Shown: positions 45,554-56,549 of the stretch, piece after piece
How positions within the stretch are numbered: position 1 is the stretch's first letter
How the letters are laid out: each line of letters begins with the position of its first letter
Assembly (NCBI RefSeq): GCF_014356525.2
Contig: NC_052514.1
Span: 2,801,169 to 2,865,168 of the forward strand
Source of the DNA: Nilaparvata lugens
Lineage: Eukaryota; Arthropoda; Insecta; Hemiptera; Delphacidae
Length of the DNA stretch: 64,000 nucleotides
Reading direction: 5' to 3'
Position numbers and translations under genes: made by a program
Notes under the pieces: model-generated
What the model was told of the DNA's origin: nothing
Databases searched by the model: none
Seen by the model: only the letters and a program-made list of their open reading frames with translations

Positions 45554-46088
45554 GTTTCTGCGATGAGTACTGGTTTGTTGTATATTTGTATTAGTTTGAG
45601 ATGTGAATTTTTCGAACTGAATTTACAAAAATTAGTGACAAGATGGAAGTTGATGTCTATAGTTTTTTCGATAAGTTTGTTCTAGATTTCTAGATTAGTT
45701 AGTAAATTCATGGAGTTGAATCTAAAAACTATCATATTATGATAATATGATTGTAGGCCTATCATAGTTTATCATACGTTAATGTATGATATTCTTCTTC
45801 TTGTCTTCAAGGGTTATGTGTCCTTCGACTCACAATTATTGATATTCATATGAATTGAAACTAATTGTAATGAGAGAATGATTTTTGCAATATTTCTTAT
45901 GGTCTTCTGACATAAAGATCTGAAGTTGATGACTATAGTTATTGTCAAATGATAAATTTACTATGGTTTGAAACAAATTTTATCATGTAGCATGTAAGTT
46001 ATTGAAAATGTATGTTCCAGCATGTCAATATAATGAGGGATGGATATTCAATATCCAATTTATCAATTTGTTTTTAATTGTATTTTTT
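45554..46088. other. Non-coding stretch downstream of dei
   Basis: AT-rich, no gene seen; possible dei 3' flanking sequence. No confident polyadenylation site chosen. Confidence 0.4.
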
Positions 46089-46180
46089 GGAGAAAAATAA
46101 TATTGGCTCAGCCTATTTCCCTCCAATGTCATAATATTGTATTATGATTATAATATTTTATAGGATGAATGAATAAATAA
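46089..46180. repeat. Dispersed repeat O, copy 2
   Basis: TTGGCTCAGCCTATTTC, CCTCCAATGTCATAATA and TGTATTATGATTATAA, then AATGAATAAATAAATA. Matches 9056-9140. Confidence 0.55.
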
Positions 46181-46194
46181 ATAGATAGGTAATG

Positions 46195-46435
46195 TACTAT
46201 TGAATGAAAAATACTAAGAAATTGTCAAAAAACCACTGATTTATTTATTTTTTTTACCGGTTTCGGTTATTACACCATTGTCAATCTCTGATAAACTAAA
46301 ACTAAATACAAGAGCAGCAGAATTTATACTAGTAGGCGAGTAAAAATCAGTGGTTTTTTGACAATTTCTTAGTATTTTTCATTTAATATATAATTACCAC
46401 AATATCAACTTCTCAACTACACAAAAAGTAATGTA
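46195..46435 (-). repeat. Element D, copy 2, fold-back form
   Basis: ACTAAGAAATTGTCAAAAAA at the left and TTTTTTGACAATTTCTTAGT at the right are exact complements. In the middle are ACCGGTTTCGGTTATTACAC and AACTAAATACAAGAGCAGC. The right flank CTCAACTACACAAAAAGT is shared with the other copies. Confidence 0.85.
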
Positions 46436-46678
46436 CTATTATCGAAATGAGCCAGTACCATTTATTATATACATGATTGTAGAGACCAATAGTCACCAAT
46501 GGTTCGAATAATTATTGTCTATACTCATTAATGTAGCCTCATGCACAAGCCACAAGCTTTTGTGGGCATCATCATTCAAGAAACATTAGTATTAACTCAC
46601 ATTGTTCCACTCTGGTCTCTGGTGTAGTCGACAAAACAAGATACATCTTCTTTATCATTGGATTGAAGATTTCTATCC

Positions 46679-47148
46679 TATAGTGAGGTCCACGTTATAA
46701 TGGCAGTGTTTGATTAGCAATGGTATTGCTATCCTTATCTATTATTCAACAAAGCAGATAGCGCTATCTCTTTCTCGGTTTGCTCTGTTGCCAGATCCTC
46801 TTTTAACAATGTAGAATTGATAAATTATTGACAAAATATTTCATTTTAATTATGTATATATTATTTTATATTATATATAAATCATATATTATTTTAATGT
46901 AGAATTGATAAATTATTGACAAAATATTTCATTTTAATTATGAAAATCATTATAAAATTATTGAAATATTTATAATGTTTTGTTTAATAGAATATCATTT
47001 AATATTTCAAACGAGAATGAACAGTTAATATCACATCAATAAAACTGTATCAGCTACCGTCTATAGAAGGCATTGACAAGACGGAGGATCGGCATCGTTG
47101 TTCTTCTACCTTTGTTCAGTGCTATTATAACGTGGACCACACTCTATA
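46679..47148 (-). mobile_element. R1 MITE copy (subfamily a), reverse, with internal duplication
   Basis: TATAGTGAGGTCCACGTTAT at the left; CGTGGACCACACTCTATAG at the right. The block AATGTAGAATTGATAAATTA (46808) is repeated at 46898 around a TATATTAT-rich spacer, lengthening this copy by about 90 bp. Confidence 0.92.
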
Positions 47149-47456
47149 GTAGAACTCCGTATGCAACACTGATTACAGTGATCAGGCTATTAGCTCCATA
47201 TCTCAACAAACTATGATAAATTTCACAAATTCATCGACTACAAAACAGTAACTGTAACCCTATTACAATAAATCACAATAATTATTCAAAAACAAAACTG
47301 ATCATAAATCTAAAATTATCCATGCTTTCCAAGCTACAGTAAGCTTTACTTTCAACTGTCAGTATCTCATATAGTAAAAACATTTATACTCCCCATCCAA
47401 TGTATGCTTCCATTTTTAAATGAAACACTCGCTGTAGGTGGGATAAACCTTAAGCC
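47149..47456. other. Non-coding stretch, no gene seen
   Basis: AT-rich spacer between two R1 copies with no recognisable feature. Confidence 0.4.
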
Positions 47457-47816
47457 TATAGTGGCGTCCACGTTGGCTGTGGAGAAGGATAGGAGAACAA
47501 CGTTGCCGAACCTCTGTCTTGTCAATGCCTTCTATGGATGGTAGATGATACAGGTTTATTGATGTAATATTAACTGTTCATTCTTGTTTAGAATAATCAA
47601 TTATATTTTATTAAGAAAAAAGTTATATTTTACAATAATTTTGAAATTAAGTTGGAATATTTTGTAAATGAATTACTAATTCTACATTTTTGAAAAACGA
47701 TCTGGCAACAGAGCTAAGCGAGAAAGAGATAGCGCTATCCGATTTCTTGAATGATAGACAAGGATAGCAATACCATTGCTAATCAAACACTGCCATTACA
47801 ACGTGGACCTCACTAT
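47457..47816 (+). mobile_element. R1 MITE copy (subfamily a)
   Basis: TATAGTGGCGTCCACGTTGG at the left (lost part of the terminal repeat); CACTATA at the right. Interior CAACGTTGCCGAACCTCTGT and CAATACCATTGCTAATC. Confidence 0.92.
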
Positions 47817-48680
47817 AGCCTCAGGGGTTGTCCGAAAAAATTACACTGAAATAAAATTGAATCAGACAGTCTAGCCTTCAAATATCATAATCCAAATGCA
47901 GGCCTCATAATTTGAGCGATGAAATAAATCTTCAAATACGTCCCACAAAACGTGGATACGTTTCACGGAACGTATAAGGCAATTACCAGAACTGGAGCTG
48001 AAAATAAACCGTAACTGATATCTAAATGTGAATGATTACTTTCCAGCCAAGATCTTATCGTAGTATCTCTTACATTTACATATTTCCGATGCTGTGTAGG
48101 CTTATAGTGTCAGTATCAATTGTATAAGAAGCAATACTGATATTTGTTGAGAAATACTGACAGTTATAGTTGATCCCAGTAGCCTAATAAAAGCCTGAAA
48201 TGAGAGCCCAATCTGAAAAATTCATAGCCCCAGAACTCAAAAAGTCTCTCTCCAGTGGGTGCATGCAAAATTTTTAAAAACATCTTACGGGACACTGAGT
48301 ATAATATTATGCTCTGTATAATACCCCAGGTATATTATGCTGGAGATCATATTGCCCGCGTATAATATGCAAATAGAATTATGTAGATTCATACTAGCTT
48401 TAAACGAGAATTTCTTGCATTAGTCATGCTATCTTTCAGAAACTTAGATGATAGTATCGCTATTTTACACTATAATAATACAGAGAGATTTATTTTCACC
48501 TATTAGCATTTTTTTAAATCAATAGCATCTATTCTTTCCCTCTAAACATTGCTGCAAGTTTGTAATGATTTTCACCAGTTTGATAATATCGGTATATGCT
48601 TTGATTTCATGGATATTTTGGTTAGTGACTTCAAATATTTGTTTGTTATTTATCAACTTTAAAAATAGACATGGATCCTC
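47817..48680. other. Non-coding stretch, no gene seen
   Basis: No repeat or gene recognised. 48290-48370 is rich in TATAATAT words. Confidence 0.4.
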
Positions 48681-49055
48681 CAGTTAGGTCCACGTTATAA
48701 TGACATTGGAGAAAGGTAGGAGAACAGAGTTGTCGATTCTCTGTCTTGCCACTGCCTTCTATAGAGGCTAGCTGATACCGGTATATCTAATGTAGTATTA
48801 ATTATTGTTCAACCGTGTTCGAAATAATTAATCATATTTCAGTCTTTGAGAAAATATATTTTTGGAAGATGGATGATGAATTTCCATGATTGGGATAGAA
48901 TATTTTGTTAATCATATTTCTACATCGTCAAAGTACGATCTGGCAGCGTTGTGAAGCTAGAAGAGGATAGCGCTATCTGCTTTGCCCAATGATAGACAAG
49001 GATAGCAACACCAATGTTAATCAAATACTGCTATTACAATGTGGACCTCACTATA
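48681..49055 (+). mobile_element. R1 MITE copy (subfamily b)
   Basis: CAGTTAGGTCCACGTTATAA at the left, ACAATGTGGACCTCACTATA at the right. Interior ACAGAGTTGTCGATTCTCTG, GCGCTATCTGC and CAACACCAATGTTAATC. Confidence 0.92.
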
Positions 49056-49492
49056 ATGCTAGAAATCAAGGAAGTTTCTGCCAAATACTGTGTTTCCATT
49101 GATTGGAATTTATTGGCTTGAAGGAGCTATTCATGATTACTCTTCTCAATAGAAATTGTTTGAAAAGAAATTATCAATTTCCCTTGTTTATTATCACTTG
49201 TGATATCAAAAATCAACAAGCTATTGGGAATAGTGAGAAATCTTTATATTTATTACCTCGAAATAGTCAAACCAACATTTTCGTATTATTCACTTATTCC
49301 TAATTGTTGATCGAAGATAAAGTCAAACTTTTACTTGAATTATTACATCGAATCACTTCCAAAAAAAACACGATTTTGAACAGAAAAATATGAATGAACT
49401 ACGAAAAATTTAAAATCTCTCAAATCGAAATAAAAATGAATAAAGCATGGTACTCATCGACTTGGAATTTCGATAATAAAGATACTTTCAAA
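49056..49492. other. Non-coding spacer
   Basis: A 66-codon frame (49103-49303) shows no domain. Confidence 0.4.
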
Positions 49493-49871
49493 TAGTGAGG
49501 TCCACTTTATAATGGCAGTGTTTGATTAGCAATGGTATTGCTATCCTTGTCTATCATTCAACAAAGCGGATAGCGCTATCTCTTTCTCGCTTTGCTCTGT
49601 TGCCGGATCGTCTTTCAACAATGTGGAGATAATAATTAATTAACAAAATATGTCATCTTATTTACGAAAATTCATCATGAAATATCATTGGAAAATATAA
49701 TTTATTGCTTCATAAATTATAATCGATTATTTCAAATTAGAATGAACAGTTAATATTACATCAATAAACCTGTATCAGCTACCGCCTATAGAAGGCATTG
49801 ACAAGACTGAGGATCGGCAACGTTGTTCTGATATCTTCCTCCACTACCATTATAATGTGGGCCTCACTATA
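49493..49871 (-). mobile_element. R1 MITE copy (subfamily a), reverse
   Basis: TAGTGAGGTCCACTTTATAA at the left, ATAATGTGGGCCTCACTATA at the right. Interior GATTAGCAATGGTATTGCTA, GGATAGCGCTATCTC and GAGGATCGGCAACGTTGTTC. Confidence 0.93.
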
Positions 49872-50916
49872 TAATTTGAGCTTATCATTAATCAAACACA
49901 CTCAATGTTGATAGTAAATTTGAAAAATAAACATTAAATTAACAAAAATTATCAACATAAATCTATGACATTACACAAGTTACCCCTATATTTTAACACA
50001 CTGACCTACTGAACAAATGCACTACTCTTCAACGCATATCCACAGATATCATATCCATTACATGAAGTAAACAATAATTATCTCTAGATATCATATCTAT
50101 TACATACAGTGAAGAGTCATTATCCATTACATACATATCTATAGATATCATATCTATTACACAGAGTACAGAGTCATTAGCCTTCTCAACCTGAAATTAA
50201 GCCTGAAAGTTATCGACGGACCTCCTTCAAATTAATTAAGCCCAAGAATAAGCCTAAGCCTTGGCTAAGCACCGAACAAATCAAGTTGAGGAATGCTCAT
50301 GTATTTGCCTATTAACGTCCGTAACTATCCGATTTTATAGTGATTGTAAAATCTGAAATTTTATCGCTGTTATTTCGTCACTGTCTATATCAACATGAGG
50401 GTTGTATGCTTAGGAATATACCTATTTATATGTAATATATATATGGTGTACGCATGGAACTATAACTGTTTATACGAAACATATCCACATGGAACTATAT
50501 CTATCTATATGGAACATATATAGACATGCAGTACGCATGGATCTTTAAATATTCATATATACATGTTATATGCACAACCTAATACTTATTTTCATATAAG
50601 ATATAGTAATATTTCCAAGGCTATATGTGTGTCAGTTAAGATTCTAACTGAAGATGGACATTGAGTTGATTTATTGTGATAGATCTGCTGTTTGTATACC
50701 TATTTTCTTTACCTTCAACACATGTAAAGAACGTGCAGTATACCTGTATTGAGCTAGGAATAGGTGAACATTATCTAGAAATGAGATGCAATATAGTCTG
50801 TCTTATCTATGAATGAGGCACATTCTATTATATATGGAGTTATCATATTATTATTGTATATTTGAATTAGGAAGAGAGAGGTAGTGTATAATCTTCATGT
50901 GTCGTATTTAAAAGGT
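49872..50916. other. Non-coding, AT-rich, with short local repeats
   Basis: 50030-50170 has three ATATCATATCTATTACAT-type units; 50400-50600 has CATGGAACTATA / TATATGGAACATATA units. No gene seen. Confidence 0.5.
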
Positions 50917-51008
50917 TGCACAACAGCCGGTTGAATTTTAACCGTGATTAATTTCACGAGAGCCAATCAGAGAAGGTGTTTTTGGAAAGATTGATTCTTT
51001 TTTTCTGA
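50917..51008. mobile_element. Truncated MITE with GTTGCACAA end
   Basis: GGTTGCACAACAGCCGG, TTAACCGTGATTAATTTCAC and GCCAATCAGAGAAGG match the left arm of 6571-6726. The right arm is absent. Confidence 0.8.
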
Positions 51009-51097
51009 TTTCTTAATTTTTATGATCTTGATTCATCTCCTTACTTTTATCTTCCTTCATTGCATTATTGGCAATACTGAGATACAACTGTTGTGTT

Positions 51098-51940
51098 TGA
51101 ATCATAGAGAAACGATAGCATAAAATAGTTATTTGTGCAACTAGTGCGCAAAGTGACAGTTTGCTGCACCGAAAGAAACGTTTACGCATGAGCCGTAGGC
51201 GGAGGCGGAATGGTTTCTTGAGTGCAGCAGAGGAACTTTGCGCACGTATTTCACATTAAGTTTTTCCTACAGTTACCATTGAATATGAAAAGTGGGTAAT
51301 TATGGGTAAAATTGCCTGAAATGCATCAAATGTTTTTCTGTGTAATTTTATTATTGATAAAAACCTTAATTTATTGTCAAATTGAATAAAAATGTTGTCC
51401 TTGGTTATAATATATAATGAATAATAATTAGCGCGTTGTGCTTGGTTGCACCTCTGCTCACTATAGCAGCCACAGCAGTCACTGTTACCAACTTCATTTT
51501 GATTTTGCTGCACTGTTGCTCCATATAACCTACTAAGTATTTTGCGTTGCCATGTTGCAAATCTGGAGTGCAGAAAAAATTTTCCCGCACTAGAGCGGAA
51601 AAGTGATTCTTTGCGTTCTGTAATCAGTGCAGCAATGGCCACTTTTCAACGTAACTGTAGGAAAAGATAATATACCATGGTATAGGTGGTCTATGTTGCA
51701 AATTTCAAGCCGATTTTTGTCATCTAAAGCCAATTACTATCGACTAATGTCTATTATCACTGTTTTGTTGGGGTGAGAGTGTAAGAACGGCACAGTATGA
51801 GAGACTACATGTATGGACATAATATAGATTCACATAGCTTCACCAAAAACAGCTACTAGGACTATCTGCTTGAGTTAATATTGAAAATTGCAGCATAAAC
51901 GACCTATATCATGAATATGCTATTATTTTTCTATGATTGT
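51098..51940. mobile_element. R2 MITE split by element C
   Basis: R2 left end at 51098-51122 (AATCATAGAGAAACGATAGC); the remainder at about 51669-51940 (ATACCATGGTATAGG, TGTTTTGTTGGGGTGAGAGT, CATAAACGACCTATATCATG, TTCTATGATT). Confidence 0.82.
51123..51668 (-). mobile_element. Element C, copy 2, inside R2
   Basis: Same element as 35636-36213 in the opposite orientation (TTATTTGTGCAACTAGTGCG at the left, CAACGTAACTGTAGG at the right). An extra GC-rich insert (GAGCCGTAGGCGGAGGCGGA) occurs near 51188. The minus frame of 128 codons (51256-51642) is not conserved in copy 1, so it is probably not coding. Confidence 0.82.
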
Positions 51941-52372
51941 AAAGTATCCTTTCTCTTTACCATTAAGTATCTTCTTGTTTTATGTACCCTATGGTTGGTA
52001 TGTACAAGGAACTTTCGTGTTATATACCATTTACTAGAGCTCTTAACTCATTGTTCTTTCAAATAATGTTCATGGCCTGTATCTTAAATATCCTTCAATT
52101 CATATTCAGATGAGTTTGAGTCTTGAGGAATTTATTGGAAATTCTTGTTTCAAAGTCAGAACCTGCTTGATATTAACTTTTATCCTGGTTTATCATCGGA
52201 TAAAGCGGGACCATTGACAAATTACTTGTAGACTAAAATACTTCATCTCAATTATTATTAAAAATCTTATCATGACTCTCTGAAGAAAACAAACTTGGGA
52301 CTTAGACAGAATATCCGTGTTGCCAAATTGTGCGAAATTCCAAATTCCTTGTTTTGATAGCCCATATCTTCT
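51941..52372. other. Non-coding stretch, no gene seen
   Basis: No feature recognised; a 69-codon minus frame shows no domain. Confidence 0.4.
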
Positions 52373-52407
52373 TCTATATAATAAAAGCGAAATGGCACTC
52401 ACTCACT

Positions 52408-52439
<32 letters not shown>

Positions 52440-53083
52440 CACTCACTCACTCACTCACTCACTCGCATAACTAAAAATCTACCGGACCAAAAACGTTCAA
52501 ATTTGGTAGGTATGTTCAGTTGGCCCTTTAGAGGCGCACTAAGAAATCTTTTGGCAATATTTTAACTCTAAGGGTTGTTTTTAAGGGTTTTAAAGTTCGT
52601 CTTTTAGCATGTATATTCTTCTTCTCCCAATCTCTTAATTATAATTGAAATTTCCATATCATATGTTACTATAGAACTATAATCTAGATAGAGTACCTCT
52701 TCGAAACAGTTGCTAACTGGCAACTAAATTAATATTTTTATCAGGCTGGCATTAAGTTGAGTTGACTTTGTTAGGTTGGCACCAAGTTGAAGATTTAAAT
52801 GCATTTATCGCGGAAAAATTGATTGGGCACTGCTACTTCAATCCTGGGAATATTATATTACTAGCCGTCAGGCTCGCTTCGCTCGCCATATCCGTTTAGT
52901 CTGGACCCCCGACTGGATTGTCCTAACATGATAAAAATGCAGGCGAGCGAAGCGAGCTTGCTAATCTCATTCTTGGACGATCCAGTCGGGGGTCCAGGGG
53001 GCGGGGGTCCAGGGGGCGGGGGTCCAGGGGGCGGAGCCCCCTGGCTAGACGGACATGGCGAGCGAAGCGAGCCTGACGGCTAG
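52373..53083 (+). mobile_element. Nonautonomous Helitron, copy 2
   Basis: 5' TCTATATAATAAAAGCG, then CTGACTGACTGACTGACT and CACTCACTCACTCACTCG tracts and CGTTCAAATTTGGTAGGTAT. 3' hairpin GGCGAGCGAAGCGAGCC then CTAG followed by T. The unit GGGGGTCCAGGGGGC is triplicated near 52987-53030. The 5' flank base is T rather than A. Confidence 0.87.
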
Positions 53084-53309
53084 TGAATGTATATAATTAT
53101 TCAACTTGTCGATGCAGAGTTGCCATTTTGAATGTTTCCATTCATATGGGCTTGCAAGAGAAGATTGAGTGCTTGCACAATTTGGCAACACAGAGTTTTT
53201 TCTCTAATCGTCTATGAATCCACTCAGATTGAAGTATATATTACAGTACCTACAAGCTTTATGAATAATAATTGTTTCAATGTATGTTATACTGTATAAT
53301 ACCCTGTAA

Positions 53310-53499
53310 GGCTCAACTCACACTCACGCGACTCAGGTCGAGAAGAGACTCGACTCTAGTGGAGAGCATGTGTTTTCAAATGGTGACAATCTCGGAGACT
53401 AGAATCGACTGGTCTGAGTGTCACCATTTGGAAACACATGCTCTCCACTAGTGTCGAGTCTCTTCTCGACCTGAGTAGTCGCTTGAATGTGATTTGACC
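53310..53499. mobile_element. Fold-back MITE, about 190 bp
   Basis: Left arm CGACTCAGGTCGAGAAGAGA, TCGACTCTAGTGGAGAGCAT; right arm ATGCTCTCCACTAGTGTCGA, TCTCTTCTCGACCTGAGTAG. Arms of about 75 bp with few mismatches and a centre with CGGAGACTAGAATCGACTGG. Confidence 0.87.
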
Positions 53500-53537
53500 C
53501 TACTAAGCAGAAAGATATAGTTATTGGCTCTTATTTA

Positions 53538-53690
53538 TTAATTCATTATCTATTACATTCCACAATCACAATATCAGATTAATGATTATGAAAGAATCAA
53601 CAGGATAAACCCAAAACTGTTCCTCTCCCTAATTTTGATAAAAATAGTCCAAATGAGGTTATGAACACACTCTTATAAAGATCACAGAAA
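53538..53690 (-). mobile_element. LINE 3' tail (repeat P), copy 2
   Basis: TTATTTATTAATTCATTATC then ACAGGATAAACCCAAAACTG and TCCCTAATTTTGATAAAAAT, same order as 34188-34350. Confidence 0.55.
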
Positions 53691-53944
53691 TTTACAGCTT
53701 AAATATGAGAGTGATCACGAATTGATAGACTGAAATATGTGAATGCTCAGATAAGAGCCAATAGTATTCTCTTTCTATCTTTTCGCACAATACAGCAATC
53801 TATTATGTTGAGCTGTATATGATCGGACTTCAAGAACTTTGGCCTACTTCTTGGCTGATATATGGATGAACATACGGTGCAGGTTGGTACAAAAATAATG
53901 GTAAGTATATTCTTGCTTCAAAATACAGTACTTTTCACTGTTGT

Positions 53945-54287
53945 TTAGTGAGGTCCACGATCAGTGGAAAAAGATAGGAAAACAGAGTTGTCGATTCTCT
54001 GACTTCTATAGAGGATAGTCGATACCGTTATATCTATTGTAATATAACTGATCATTCTCGTTCAAAATAATCTATTCTGTTTTATTTGTCAAGAAAATGT
54101 ATGATTCAATGACTGAAGAATAATTCTCATGATTGAGATAAAATATTTTGTGAATTGATTTTATTAAAAAAAGAATATTACGATCTGGCAAATCTTACCT
54201 ACCTACGGTATCTGCTTTGTCGAATGCTAGACAAGGATAGCATCACCAATGTTTATTTAATGCTCCTATTATAACGTGGACCTCACA
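53945..54287 (+). mobile_element. R1 MITE copy (subfamily b), partly eroded
   Basis: TTTAGTGAGGTCCACGATCA at the left, ATAACGTGGACCTCACAAC at the right. Interior ACAGAGTTGTCGATTCTCTG and ATCACCAATGTTTATTT. It has lost the GCGCTATC core. Confidence 0.9.
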
Positions 54288-54309
54288 ACAGTCAAATAAT
54301 TATAAGATA

Positions 54310-55002
54310 CTAGCCGTCAGGCTCGCTTCGCTCGCCATATCCGTCTAGCCAGGGGGCTCCGCCCCCTGGACCCCCGACTGGATGGTCCAAGAATGAGATA
54401 AGCAGGCTCGCTTCGCTCGTCTGCATTTTTATCATGTTAGGACAATCCAGTCGGGGGTCCAGACTAAACGTCTGGCTAAACAGATATGGCGAGCGAAGCG
54501 AGCCTGACGGCTAGTAATATAATATTCCCAGGATTGAAGTAGCAGTGCCCAAACAATTTTTCCGCGATAAATGCTTTTAAATCTTCAACTTGGTGCCAAC
54601 CTAACAAAGTCAACTCAACTTAATGCCAACCTGTCAAAATTATTAATTTAGTTGCCAGTTAACAACTGTTTCGAAAAGGTACTCTCTCTAGATTATAGTT
54701 CTATAGTAACATATGATATGGAAATTTCAATTATAATTAAGAGATTGGGAGAAGAAGAATATACATGCTAAAAGACGAACTTTAAACCCTTAAAAACAAC
54801 CCTTAGAGTTAAAATATTGCCAAAAGACTTCTTAGTGCGCCTCTAAAGGGCCAACTGAACATACCTACCAAATTTGAACGTTTCTGGTCTGGTAGATTTT
54901 TAGTTATGCGAGTGAGTGAGTGAGTGAGTGAGTGAGTGAGTGAGTCAGTCAGTCAGTCAGTCAGTCAGTGAGTGAGTGCCATTTCGTTTTTATATATATA
55001 GA
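54310..55002 (-). mobile_element. Nonautonomous Helitron, copy 3, reverse orientation
   Basis: Read on the minus strand: A then TCTATATATATAAAAACG, GACTGACTGACTGACT tract, CGTTCAAATTTGGTAGGTAT, two-armed 3' fold-back and hairpin, then CTAG followed by T. About 693 bp. Highly similar to copy 2 only 1.2 kb away, in the opposite orientation, so the pair forms a large inverted repeat. Confidence 0.87.
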
Positions 55003-55498
55003 TACCCAAATATATACTCCCCAGGATGAGTATCCAATATTAAATACAAGGCAACAGTTCCATACTCGTGTTTTGGAAGGCATCTACTTCTTTAAAACCT
55101 TATAAAAAGAGAAATAGTCTATGAAAAAAGAGTATTATTTATATAAAAAAAATGTTCTACAAGTTCTCAATTCAAGTTGAAATGTACAGTAGGATGTGAT
55201 TGATGAAACCAGATCCAAGATTTCTGTATGATTGATAGCATAGCAGACAAGCGATAATATTCAACTATCATTAGTATTCTTGTATAATACTGCAATATGC
55301 ACTTATGGAACCTGTTCTCCTACTCACACGCTAAACGAATTCAACACAGAATAATATGCTCTTTTTGACTGTGCGTATTACATTATTTATTAGAAACTTG
55401 TTCTCCTACTTGAAATCATTCATGAGTGCAGACCTTCATTCATACACTGAAAACAAGGAGAAAAATTGAGTTTGAGAGATAAATTATCGTAGGAGGGG
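55003..55498. other. Non-coding stretch, no gene seen
   Basis: AT-rich; GAA patch begins just after at 55500-55560. Confidence 0.4.
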
Positions 55499-55561
55499 AA
55501 GTGACTAAAAAAGAAGAAGTAGAGGAAGAAGAAGTAGAAGAAGAAGAAGAAGGAAAAGATG

Positions 55562-55945
55562 GAATAGATTAGATTAGATTAGATTTCTTTATATGTATAC
55601 AAAGACCTGAGATATAGACCCACAATGCCTAAGCCTTCCCAATGATAGCTCTTACTTGAAATTGAAGGCCGCCATTGGGGTATTTTAGCACGAGATATTA
55701 TATCTATATGTATTTGTAATACAATAGATCACAAAGTCATTGGTGGCATTGGTATGTAATAATCTTATGGGTTGCCCCCTCAATGGCGGATTTCAATTCC
55801 AAGTACGACACTAGCGCTGCATGTGAGTCTATGCATCTTTAAGGTCTTTGTGTGTATGTTACAATATTTACTGGCTTATGCACTAATTTACATTAAATGA
55901 CGATAATGCTAGTTATTCAACAAATTTCACAAAGTTTGAATAATT
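55562..55945 (-). mobile_element. LINE-like tail split by a MITE
   Basis: (AGATT)n at 55565-55583 begins a minus-strand tail. The unique part resumes after 55860 (ACAATATTTACTGGCTTATG) and resembles 11895-11960. Confidence 0.4.
55599..55860. mobile_element. MITE with CAAAGACCT...AGGTCTTTG ends
   Basis: Left arm CAAAGACCTGAGATATAGAC, ACTTGAAATTGAAGGCCGCC; right arm GGCGGATTTCAATTCCAAGT, TCTATGCATC, AGGTCTTTG. About 260 bp, arms of about 95 bp, imperfect. Confidence 0.8.
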
Positions 55946-56081
55946 AATCAATGAGAATAAATATAGAAATGCAATTAGAATAACGATAATATAATAATGT
56001 GATGTAACTTCATGAATCGGCGGTGTTTCAACAAATAATTGTCGATTCTCTAAGAAGGATATAAATATTATATCCTTCCCA

Positions 56082-56330
56082 AGAGGAGGAAGAGGTGGAA
56101 GAGGAGGGGGAAAGAGAAGCAGAAAAGGAAGAAGAAGAAGAAGAAGAAGAAGAAGAAGAAGAAGAAGAAGAAGAAGAAGAAGAAGAAGAAGAAGAAGAAG
56201 AAGAAGAAGAAGAAGAGAAGAAGAAGAAGAAGAAGAAGAACAAGAAGAAGAAGAAGGAGAAGAAGAAGAAGGAGAAGAAGAAGAAAAAGAATAAAAACAA
56301 AAACAAGAAGAAAAAGAAGAAGGAGAAGAA
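56082..56330. repeat. (GAA)n tract
   Basis: Pure GAA at about 56127-56215 flanked by impure purine. Minus-strand poly-Ser/Phe/Leu frames are artefacts. Confidence 0.95.
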
Positions 56331-56549
56331 TGAAAAGATGGGGAGAGAGATTATTATTGTGACGGTATTTCCCTGTGATATAAATATTGGGATATTGTAC
56401 AAAGTTTTTGGAGAATCTCAATAATCTTTGAATATAAATGAACTTGATAGCGGTTGCGTTCAACTCCAAATCGAATTCCAAGATTTGAAACACTTTAAAC
56501 AATATTAGTGTCACCAGAAAATTATCCAGCCAATGGGTATTGGGATACG

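Noticed and set aside
51256..51642. 128-codon minus-strand frame in element C
   Set aside because: The corresponding part of the copy at 35636-36213 is frame-shifted and interrupted, and I recognise no domain.
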